A program made the translations under genes and the position numbers. Shown here piece after piece: positions 27,951 through 35,522 of a stretch of 64,000 nt of DNA; within the stretch, counting starts at the first letter, position 1, and every line of letters starts with the position of its first letter. This stretch comes from CAIWHR01 sp963773195 (lineage in GTDB: Bacteria > Pseudomonadota > Gammaproteobacteria > Burkholderiales > Casimicrobiaceae), in contig CAVZAE010000017.1 of assembly GCA_963773195.1 (NCBI GenBank), positions 62,001 to 126,000 of the forward strand, read 5' to 3'. The notes beneath the pieces were generated by a model, which was not told the origin of the DNA, did not search any database, and saw only the letters and a list, made by a program, of their open reading frames with translations.

Positions 27951-28598
27951 ATGTCGACCTCCATTCGAAGACGCGAGCTTGCCGAAACGATCGCGCGCGC
28001 CGACGCTGAAGCGATCGCCGCCCACAACGCGAAGGTTTGCGCGCCGCTCCGCCTGCGGGAGGAGCTCGGGCCGCTGCCCTATGACGGCGACCTCGCCCGC
28101 GCGCCCCTCGTGCTGCTGGTCGGGACTCCCGTCTGCGAGATGTCGGCCACGCGCAGGGACGCGCAATCGGTTCACCGCGGCTGGCCGCTCTCGGGCTTGC
28201 ACCCCCACGCATCCGCCACGCTCCGCTCGTTGTGGAACGCGCGCCTCGCGGGCCTGATCGAAGCCTTTGGCGCGCAGCACGTGGCGAACAGCGTCGCGGC
28301 GCTGCCGCTGACGCCATGGGCCTGCGACGAGTTCGATGAACGGCTCCGACTGCCGAGCCGCCACGAGATGCTCGCGCTGGCCGCGGGGGCGGCCTCCCGC
28401 GGCGCGCTTTTGCTCGTCACCGGCTGCGACGAGCTGTGGACCGAATGCGCGGAGATCGCAAACCTCTCGTTGGAGCAGCGACTCCATCCGCGCTCGTTCC
28501 GGGCGACGCACGTGAGCGTCGAGAACCTGGGCGCCGCTGCGTGGCACGCGGTCTGCCGGCGTGTCGAGGAGCACCACTGGCGCCGTCTCACAATCTAG
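27951..28598 (+). CDS. Uncharacterised protein, possible remote uracil-DNA-glycosylase-like fold
   Basis: 215 residues, soluble, intact. I do not recognise a named family with certainty. A strand APLVLLVGTP (51-60) is followed by GWPLSGLHPHASATLRSLW, then NSVAALPLTPW (113-123), LRLPSRHEMLALAAGAASRG (132-151), the strand LLLVTGCDELW and a late HVSVENLG. This spacing (a strand ending in a Pro loop, a Pro/His loop, LPS plus helix, a strand then an Asn-Leu-Gly near the C-terminus) resembles UDG-superfamily proteins. The catalytic residues are not clear. It is divergent from the TetR gene and probably its target. Confidence 0.7.
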   Translation: MSTSIRRRELAETIARADAEAIAAHNAKVCAPLRLREELGPLPYDGDLARAPLVLLVGTPVCEMSATRRDAQSVHRGWPLSGLHPHASATLRSLWNARLAGLIEAFGAQHVANSVAALPLTPWACDEFDERLRLPSRHEMLALAAGAASRGALLLVTGCDELWTECAEIANLSLEQRLHPRSFRATHVSVENLGAAAWHAVCRRVEEHHWRRLTI

Positions 28599-28614
28599 AG
28601 ACGCGCTCGCGCCG

Positions 28615-30681
28615 CTAGGCGCGGATGAATTCCTCCCGGCCGCCAAGCCAGCGCGCAAGATGCGCGGCCGCAGCGGCCGGTTCTTTTTCCAGCAGCACCT
28701 CCGCATCGTCGCGCGCCTGCTCGATCAGCGCCGCGTCGCGCTCGAGATCGGCGAAGCGCAGGAGCGGCACCCCCGATTGGCGCGCCCCCAGGAATTCGCC
28801 GGGTCCGCGAATCACGAGATCGGACCGCGCGATCTCGAAGCCGTCGTTTGTTTCGTAGATCACCTTGAGCCGCGCCTTCGCCATGTCGGTCAGCGGCTCC
28901 TCGAACAGCAGGTAGCACGTGCTTTCGGCCGCTCCCCGTCCGACGCGTCCGCGCAGCTGGTGGAGCTGTGCGAGCCCGAAGCGCTCCGCGTGCTCGATCG
29001 CCATCAGGGACGCGTTCGGTACGTCGACGCCGACCTCGATCACCGTCGTCGCGACGAGCACGGCGATCTCGCCCGCAACAAAGCGATCCATCGTAGCGGA
29101 CTTCTCGTCGGCCTTCATCCGGCCGTGCAGCAACCCTACGGTGACTCCTGGCAGAACGGCGCTCAGCTCGGCGTGCAGCGCCACCGCGGTCTGCAGCTCG
29201 AGCTTCTCCGATTCCTCGATCAGCGGACACACCCAGTAGGCCTGCCGCCCCTGCCGGCACGCCGCGCCGATGCGCTCGATGATCTCCGGGCGGCGCTTGT
29301 TGTTCACGAGATGCGTCGTGACCGGCGTGCGCCCGGGCGGCATCTCGTCCAGCATCGACACGTCGAGGTCGGCGTAGAACGTCATCGCGAGCGTGCGGGG
29401 GATCGGCGTCGCGCTCATCATCAGCTGGTGCGCTTCGCCGAGCGCCTTGCCGCGGAGACGCAGTCGCTGCGCGACGCCGAAGCGATGTTGCTCGTCGACG
29501 ATCGCGAGCCCGAGCTTCGGCAACGCGACCTCGTCCTCGAAGAGCGCATGCGTGCCGATGGCGAGCATCGCGTGACCGCTGCCGATCGCCTCGAGCGCCT
29601 TGCGCCGCGCTTTCGCCGGAAGTCCACCGGTGAGCCAGGCGATCTCGACGGGCAGCTCCGCGAGCCAATGCGCGAGCTTGCGGAAATGCTGCTCGGCCAG
29701 AATTTCGGTCGGCGCCATCAGCGCGACCTGGCGCCCGCTCTCGATCACCTGCAGCGCGGCCAGCGCGGCGACGATCGTCTTGCCGCTGCCGACATCGCCC
29801 TGCAAGAGCCGCTGCATCGGCGTCGCGCGCTTCAAATCGTGCGCGATCTCGCGCCATACGCGCTCCTGCGCCCGCGTGAGCTTGAACGGCACGCGTGCGA
29901 GCAGCGCATCCGTCAATGCCCGGGTGCCGGTCAGCACGGGTGCGCGCTTCGCCGCACGCGCCTTGCGATGCGCCTTCATCGACAGCTGCTGGGCGAGCAG
30001 CTCGTCATACTTGAGGCGCGTCCATGCGGGATGGGTGCGCGCCTCGAGCGCGCGCTGCGTGAGCGGCGACAGGCGCGGCGGCGGCGCGTGCAGGAACAGG
30101 AGCGCGTCGCCGAACTTCCAGAGATGGCGGCGCGCGATCAGGCGCTCGGGTAGCGTATCGCCGAGGGAGGCGGGGTGCGCGGAGAGTGCACGCGCGACGA
30201 CCTTGCGCAGCGTCTCCTGGCCCAAGCCCGCCGTTGTCGGATAGACAGGCGTCAGGCGATCGGGTAGCGGCGCGCCCGGCGCGACGATGGCAAACTGCGG
30301 GTGGACCAGCTCGCGACCAAAGTGCCCGTCGCGCACTTCCCCGAATACGCGTACCCGACGGCCCGGCGCCAGTGCCTTCTGCTGGCTCGGATAGAAGTGG
30401 AAGAAGCGCAGCACGAGCTGCGCGCGGCCGCCGAAATCGTCGCCGCCGTCCTCGAGTACCGAGACGAGCTGGCGCCGCGGGCGATACTGGATCTCGGTCC
30501 GGACGACCGTACCCTCGGCCTGCTGCTCGGAACCGGGCGCAAGCGCCGCGAGCGGCACGAGCCGCGTGTGATCCTCGTAGCGCAGCGGCAGATGGAGGAC
30601 CAGGTCCTCCTCGCGCGCTATCCCGAGTCGCGCGAGCTTGTCGGCGAGAGCCGCGCCCGGCCTCGCGCGCGGGGTTGCCAC
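28615..30681 (-). CDS. recG: ATP-dependent DNA helicase RecG
   Basis: 688 residues. An N-terminal wedge/OB domain (LVLHLPLRYEDHTRLVPLA; VRVFGEVRDGHFGRELVHP) precedes the helicase core with Walker A GDVGSGKT at about 295-302, DEQHRFGVAQRLRL (DEQH box), MSATPIPRTLAMTFYADLDV and QLHQLRGRVGRG. RecG remodels stalled replication forks and Holliday junctions. It follows ridA by five bases on the same strand, the common proteobacterial recG-ridA neighbourhood. It meets the 27951 gene tail to tail with 16 bases between. Confidence 0.96.
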   Translation of the reverse strand: MATPRARPGAALADKLARLGIAREEDLVLHLPLRYEDHTRLVPLAALAPGSEQQAEGTVVRTEIQYRPRRQLVSVLEDGGDDFGGRAQLVLRFFHFYPSQQKALAPGRRVRVFGEVRDGHFGRELVHPQFAIVAPGAPLPDRLTPVYPTTAGLGQETLRKVVARALSAHPASLGDTLPERLIARRHLWKFGDALLFLHAPPPRLSPLTQRALEARTHPAWTRLKYDELLAQQLSMKAHRKARAAKRAPVLTGTRALTDALLARVPFKLTRAQERVWREIAHDLKRATPMQRLLQGDVGSGKTIVAALAALQVIESGRQVALMAPTEILAEQHFRKLAHWLAELPVEIAWLTGGLPAKARRKALEAIGSGHAMLAIGTHALFEDEVALPKLGLAIVDEQHRFGVAQRLRLRGKALGEAHQLMMSATPIPRTLAMTFYADLDVSMLDEMPPGRTPVTTHLVNNKRRPEIIERIGAACRQGRQAYWVCPLIEESEKLELQTAVALHAELSAVLPGVTVGLLHGRMKADEKSATMDRFVAGEIAVLVATTVIEVGVDVPNASLMAIEHAERFGLAQLHQLRGRVGRGAAESTCYLLFEEPLTDMAKARLKVIYETNDGFEIARSDLVIRGPGEFLGARQSGVPLLRFADLERDAALIEQARDDAEVLLEKEPAAAAAHLARWLGGREEFIRA

Positions 30682-30686
30682 GCGGG

Positions 30687-31073
30687 CTACGCGCCCCCGA
30701 GCACGAGGACGGCGTCGACTTCGATGCGCGCGCCGCGCGGCAGGCCCGCGACCTGGTAGGTGGCGCGGGCCGGATACGGCGGCGTGAAGTGCGCCGCCAT
30801 GATGTCGTTCACTTTCGCGAAGTCGCCGAGATCCACGAGGAGGATCGAAAGCTTCACGATTTGCCCGAGGTTGCCGCCCGCAGCCTCCGCCACGGCCTTG
30901 AGGTTGGCGAACACGCGCTTCGCCTGGGCTTCGGTGCCGTCGACGAGCTGTCCTGTCGCGGGATCGAGGCCGATCTGGCCGGACAGGTAGACCGTGTTGC
31001 CGGCTCGGATCGCCTGCGAATAGGGGCCGATCGCCTTCGGCGCGGCGGTGGTGTCGATCGGTTCGAGCGTCAT
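30687..31073 (-). CDS. RidA family reactive enamine/imine deaminase
   Basis: 128 residues. The family signature is clear: AAPKAIGPYSQAIRAGNTVYLSGQIGLDP, VFANLKAVAEAAGGNLGQIV, and ARATYQVAGLPRGARIEVDA, in which the Arg of the ARATYQV segment binds the substrate carboxylate. RidA proteins hydrolyse reactive 2-aminoacrylate released by PLP enzymes. The gene precedes recG by five bases, so the two are likely co-transcribed. Confidence 0.94.
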   Translation of the reverse strand: MTLEPIDTTAAPKAIGPYSQAIRAGNTVYLSGQIGLDPATGQLVDGTEAQAKRVFANLKAVAEAAGGNLGQIVKLSILLVDLGDFAKVNDIMAAHFTPPYPARATYQVAGLPRGARIEVDAVLVLGGA

Positions 31074-31127
31074 GGCGTGGGTCCTTTCGCGACAGCGCCG
31101 AGTGTACCAGTCACCGCCTTCGGGCTC

Positions 31128-32054
31128 TCAGTGCTCGACCTCGTGTCCTGCCTCGATCCATGCGTCGATGCCACCCGTGAGTGGCCGCACGCGCTTGAAG
31201 CCGTGCCGCACCAGTGCCTGCGCGACCTTGACGGCCGTGGCCTCGTTCGGGCATGCGCAATAGACGACGACTTCGCTCGTGGGCTCGATCGGAAGCAGCT
31301 CGACGCGCAGGTTCGTCGCATCGACGGTGATCGCTCCGGGAATGCGCCCGGTGACCGACTGCGCGAGCTTCGAACGCACGTCGATTACCGTCGTCGGCTC
31401 GCCCGACGAAAGCAATCCCTTGAGCTCATCCACGGAGAGCCGGTCCATCCTGAGCTGCCGGATGAAGCGCTGCCGCTGCACGTATTTCATGACGATGAAG
31501 GCGATGAACGCCACGACGAGCAACACAACCCCGATACGACCCAGCGCCGCGAGCACGTCGAGCACCTGATTGACCGCGTCCCTGAACACGAACCCCAGCG
31601 TGATGGCCGCGCCGGCCCATAACGCCGCACCGATGGCGTCGAACAGCACGAAGCGCCAGAGCGGAATGCGGACGACCCCTGCCATCGCCGTCGCAACCGA
31701 GGCAAATCCCGGCACGAACTTGGCGAACATCAGTGACGGTGCGCCGAAACGCTCGAAGATCGATTCCGTCTGCCGCACGCACGAATCGGGGGACAGCGAA
31801 ACCTGGCAGAGCGTCTTCAAGACGCGACCGCCGAGCCTTCGCCCCGCGAAATACCAGGCGAGGTTACCGAGCGTGGACGCCACCACGGCCGCCGCGAGGA
31901 GCTCAGCAAGTGTGTACGGGCTCCGCGCGGCAAGCGCGCCCGTGACGATCAGCGTCGGGTAGGCGGGCACCGGCAATCCTGCCTGCAGCAACAGGACGTT
32001 CACGAACGCGAGCGCGACTCCGTACTGCTGGACGAGTTCGATCAGGTGAGTCAT
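31128..32054 (-). CDS. DedA-family membrane protein fused to a rhodanese domain
   Basis: 308 residues in two parts. Residues 1-200 are a DedA (SNARE-associated/VTT) membrane domain: about five hydrophobic helices, with LLQAGLPVPAYPTLIVTGAL and the conserved FAKFVPGFASVATAMAGV loop. Residues about 208-305 are a rhodanese: VIDVRSKLAQSVTGRIPGAI, then VVVYCACPNEATAVKVA, where the active-site Cys lies in CACPNE, and RPLTGGIDAWIEAGHEV. DedA proteins are linked to lipid scrambling and membrane-potential homeostasis. The fusion suggests sulfur transfer at the membrane. A tRNA gene lies divergently 124 bases away. Confidence 0.92.
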   Translation of the reverse strand: MTHLIELVQQYGVALAFVNVLLLQAGLPVPAYPTLIVTGALAARSPYTLAELLAAAVVASTLGNLAWYFAGRRLGGRVLKTLCQVSLSPDSCVRQTESIFERFGAPSLMFAKFVPGFASVATAMAGVVRIPLWRFVLFDAIGAALWAGAAITLGFVFRDAVNQVLDVLAALGRIGVVLLVVAFIAFIVMKYVQRQRFIRQLRMDRLSVDELKGLLSSGEPTTVIDVRSKLAQSVTGRIPGAITVDATNLRVELLPIEPTSEVVVYCACPNEATAVKVAQALVRHGFKRVRPLTGGIDAWIEAGHEVEH

Positions 32055-32136
32055 GGCGTGGCGTGGGCCGGCGGCGAATCGCCTAGATGGCGTCGACCTG
32101 CCCGATTTCCACCTCCGTTCGTCGCGTGCCCGGCAG

Positions 32137-32166
32137 TTTACGGGCAGGGGGGCCGGCGGCTATAAT
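32137..32166 (+). promoter_or_regulatory. Sigma-70 promoter of the tRNA-Ala gene
   Basis: A -35 box TTTACG (32137-32142), an 18-base GC-rich spacer and a perfect -10 box TATAAT (32161-32166). The tRNA begins 12 bases after the -10 box, as expected for a stable-RNA promoter with a short leader. GC-rich bases between -10 and the start may act as a discriminator subject to stringent control. Confidence 0.78.
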
Positions 32167-32178
32167 TCCGTCCCTCGT

Positions 32179-32254
<76 letters not shown>

Positions 32255-32263
32255 AATTCCCGA

Positions 32264-32296
32264 GGCCGACGGCGACACTGTCGGCCTTGTCGTTTT
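32264..32296 (+). terminator. Rho-independent terminator after tRNA-Ala
   Basis: A perfect 7-base stem GGCCGAC (32264-32270) / GTCGGCC (32280-32286) with a 9-base loop, followed by the T-rich stretch TTGTCGTTTT. It sits ten bases after the tRNA CCA end and is the obvious terminator of that gene. The following bases up to 32471 show no gene or repeat that I can support. Confidence 0.75.
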
Positions 32297-32471
32297 CCGG
32301 GGCGGGGATGCCGCGGCATGGAACGCGGCCTCCTGCTCGGGCCCTTCGCGTTCCGAGACATGCACAAGGCCCCCCACTGGCGATCACGCCAAGCGCCGTG
32401 CCGCTCGACTGCCTCAGCAATCCAGCAGACGAAGTCCGTTGAGCTTCGTCGTGCGACGCCCGACGAACTGG

Positions 32472-33618
32472 CTAGTAGACGCCAGCCGCGCTTTTCGTCG
32501 CCCCTTGGTTGGCGGCCAATTCGGTGATCGCGCGACTGACTTCGATGCTTTGCGCTTCGGTCAGCTCGGCGAACATCGGCAGCGACAGCACTTCGTTCGC
32601 GGCCCGCTCCGAATGCGGAAACTGTCCGGCGCGGTAGCCGAGATCGGCGAACGCAGGCAGCAGGTGCACCGGAATCGGATAGTGGATGCCCGTCTGGATC
32701 CCTTGCGCGTCGAGCGCATCCTGCCAGATCTGGCGCCGATCGGGCGTGCGGATCGCGTAGACGTGATAGACGTGCCGCGCGTACGGCGATCTGCCTCGGC
32801 GTCGGACACGCCGTGCCCGCGAGCAGAGTCGGTCGTAGCGGCGCCGCCGCCGCGCGACGCGCCTCGGTCCACGCCTCGAGGTGACGCAGCTTGACGCGCA
32901 GCACCGCGCCCTGGATCCCCTCCATCCGGTAGTTGAAGCCCTTCAGGACGTGGTGGTACTTCTGCTCGGCGCCCCAGTCGCGCAGCATGCGGATCGTGCG
33001 CGCGTAATCGGCGTCGTCTGTCGTCGACGATGCGCCGCCTTCGCCGTACGCCCCGAGGTTCTTGCCCGGGTAGAAGCTGAAGCAGCCCATGTCGCCGAGG
33101 CTGCCGGCGCGGCGTCCCTTGTATTCGGCGCCATGCGCCTGGCCCGCGTCTTCGATGACGACGAGGCCGTGCCGCCGCGCGATCTCGAGGATCGGGTCCA
33201 TGTCGGCCGGCTGGCCGTACAGGTGCACCGGCACGATCGCCTTCGTGCGCGGCGTGATGGCCGCCTCGATCGTGCGCGACGTCCATCGTGAACGTGCGCG
33301 GATCGATGTCCACGAAGACCGGGTCGCGCTCCGGTGTAGCCGATCGCCGCCACCGTCGCGCACGAAGGTGAACGGCACGGTGATGACCTCGTCGCCCGGA
33401 CCGACGCCGGCGGCGAGCAGCGCGAGGTGCAGCGCGCTGGTGCCGGAGTTGACGCCGATGCCGTGGCTCGGTCTCGCAGTACGCGGCGAACTCCGCTCGA
33501 ACGCCGCCACTTCGCTGCCGAGCATGAACTGACAGCTGTCGAGCACGCCCTGGATCGCAGCGTCGACCTCGTCCTTGATCGACGCGTACTGCGCCTTGAG
33601 GTCGACGAATGGGATCAT
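32472..33618 (-). CDS. DegT/DnrJ/EryC1 sugar aminotransferase (WbpE/WlbC-like), frame broken
   Basis: From ATG 33618 the protein starts MIPFVDLKAQYASIKDEVDA and carries GVNSGTSALHLALLAAGVGP, IVPVHLYGQPADMDPI, VIEDAGQAHGAEYKGRRAGS and CFSFYPGKNLGAYGEGG, whose Lys is the PLP site. The C-terminal part ends EVSRAITELAANQG and a Tyr at the stop 32472. Frames change around 33450, 33350, 33270, 32835 and 32790. Full length is about 382 residues, normal for the family. Such PLP enzymes add an amino group to a keto sugar nucleotide. With the next two genes it matches the WbpB-WbpE-WbpD set that makes 2,3-diamino sugar acids. Confidence 0.82.
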
Positions 33619-34653
33619 GATCTCTTCCATTGACGCGTGCAGATCGACGGTCTCGCCCTGCCGCGCATCGAGCTCGTCGCGGCCTCGATCAGCTCGACGA
33701 CCCGCAGGCCCGAGCTCGTCCGTCGGTCTGCGGCGCCGTGCCGTGCTCGATGCAGTCGACGAAGTGTCGGCGCCTCGGCGCGCAGCGCCTCGGTCACGTC
33801 GAGCTGCGGCGCCCACATGTCGCCGGTGCGGTAGCCGACGCGCATCTCGTGGATCTGCTTCGGGGTCGTCGGTGAAGCTGATGCCCTTGTCGTAGACCTT
33901 GATCTTCTCGCTCGGCTCGAGGTCGTCGTAGACGATCATCTTCTTGCTGCCGCCGATCAGGATCTGCCGCACCTTCACCGGCGCCAGCCAGTTCACGTGG
34001 ACGTGCGCGATCAGTCCGCGACGCGATAGAACAGCGTGATGTAGGCGAGGTTCTCCGGCGTCCCGGGAAAGTGATTGATGCCGCTCGCCGACACCGCGCT
34101 CGGGTGCTCGCCGAGCAGATAGTCCAGGATCGACAGATCGTGCACCGCGAGGTCCCAGATCACGTTGACGTCGTGCTGGAACAGGCCGAGGTTCACGCGG
34201 ACCGAGTCGTAGTAGTAGAGCCGGCCGAGCTCGCCGCTCGCGATGATCTCGCCGCATCTTGCGCACCGCGCCCGTGTAGACGAACGTGTGGTCGACGATC
34301 AGCGTCGCGCTGCGCCGCTCCGCTTCGTCGATCAGCTTGCGCGCCTGCGCGGCGGTCTCGGTCATCGGCTTCTCGAGCCACACGTGCTTGCCCGCCCGAG
34401 CGCCGCCATGCCGAGCTCGAAATGCGTGCTGACACGGCGTCGCGATGGCGATGGCGTCGATCGCCGGGTCGCGCAGCAGATCGCTGGAAGTCGGTCGTGG
34501 TCGTGACGGTCCGGGTGACGCCGCTGCACGACCGCCAGCTTCGCCTCGTCGAGGTCCGCGACCGACCGCGACGGCGCGTCCTGGCGTCTCCGGCGAAGTT
34601 GCGGACCAGGTTCGGCCCCCAGTAGCCGTAGCCGATCACGCCGATTCGATCAT
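33615..34653 (-). CDS. Gfo/Idh/MocA sugar-nucleotide oxidoreductase (WbpB/WlbA-like), frame broken
   Basis: Starts at ATG 34653; the Rossmann motif VIGYGYWGPNLVRNFAG is one base out of frame with the start. Ordered pieces in shifting frames are WLEKPMTETAAQARKLIDEA, LIVDHTFVYTGAVRKM, NVIWDLAVHDLSILDYLLGE, AHVHVNWLAPVKVRQILIGG and the terminal GLRVVELIEAA. EKP and the HDLSILDYL segment are typical of Gfo/Idh/MocA enzymes that oxidise UDP-GlcNAcA at C3. The stop (33615-33617) overlaps the aminotransferase start by four bases. About 346 residues. The enzyme makes the keto sugar for the aminotransferase. Confidence 0.78.
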
Positions 34654-34679
34654 TGCATCCTGCTTGTCAGTCGCTGGAA

Positions 34680-35196
34680 TCAGCCGCCGGCGCAGCGAGC
34701 TGCCGGACGGCGATCACGGCGCACGCGCGCATCACCGATCACGCGCGCCGGCACGCCCGCGACGATCGCATAGTCCGGCACGTCCTTGGTCACGACCGCG
34801 CCCGCGCCGACGAGCGCGCCTTCGCCGATCGTCACGCCGACAGATGATCGTGGCGTTGGAGCCGATCGACGCCGCGCGCTCTGACGCGCGTCGGCTCGAC
34901 CGTCCAGTCGGCTTCGGTCTGCAGCGATCCGTCCGCGGTTGGTCGCGCGCGGATAGCGATCGTTGGTGAACATCACGCCGTGGCCGACGAAGACCTCGTC
35001 CTCGATCGTCACGCCTTCGCAGATGAAGGTGTGCGACGAGATCTTGCAGCGGCCGCCGATCGACCGCGTTCTTCTGGATCTCGACGAACGCGCCGATCTT
35101 CGTGCCGTCGCCGATCGTGCAGCCGTAGAGGTTGACGAGCGACGGATGGAGGATACTGACACTTTCCCCGAGGCGGACGGAATCGGAAATAGGCAT
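34680..35196 (-). CDS. Hexapeptide-repeat N-acetyltransferase (WbpD/WlbB-like), frame broken
   Basis: From ATG 35196 the sequence reads MPISDSVRLGESVSILHPSL then LYGCTIGDGTKIGAFVEIQ, and in other frames KISSHTFICEGVTIEDEVFV, VMFTNDRYPRATN and VTIGEGALVGAGAVVTKDVP. These are left-handed beta-helix hexapeptide repeats; the FTNDRYPRA loop is characteristic of the UDP-3-amino sugar N-acetyltransferases WbpD/WlbB. About 172 residues. An AGAGG ribosome site precedes the ATG. It is the first gene of the three-gene minus-strand operon. Confidence 0.78.
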
Positions 35197-35522
35197 TCCA
35201 GGACCTCTTGTCGAAGCAATGCGGATCGGAGCTCGCGCGGACGTCCTGCGGACTGCGCAAGATGTGCGCTACATCACGAAAGCTTGGCGCTCGCCTGGCG
35301 CCTTTTGCGCTAGCGTACTTTGGCGCCGTCCGATTGGCAATTCGGCGGGAACGGGGTCACGACGAGACGATTGTCGTCAACGCCGGCAAGGGGGCCGCCC
35401 CTTCGCTACCTGGAAGGATGCGCGTGTCTGGTGCGACGCAGGGCAGCTTTTCCGCGCGCACTTCCCTTGTGATTAGTCGCTCGCGGGATGGCGTTGCGTC
35501 GCCAATCCCGCGGGCCGCTGCC
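35197..35522. other. Intergenic, 326 bases, between PKD protein end and the WbpD-like gene
   Basis: No gene on either strand shows coding features. A GC stem GGCGC/GCGCC followed by TTTTG occurs near 35296-35320 on the plus strand but no plus-strand gene lies upstream of it. The stretch next to 35196 must hold the promoter of the acetyltransferase operon, which I could not pin down. Confidence 0.4.

Noticed and set aside
28561..30153. 530-codon plus-strand frame opposite recG
   Set aside because: RecG on the minus strand is complete with all helicase motifs; the plus frame has no recognisable content.
34071..35313. Plus-strand frames opposite the acetyltransferase and oxidoreductase
   Set aside because: Minus-strand pieces match Gfo/Idh/MocA and hexapeptide transferase motifs in order; the plus frames are shadows made longer by the indels.
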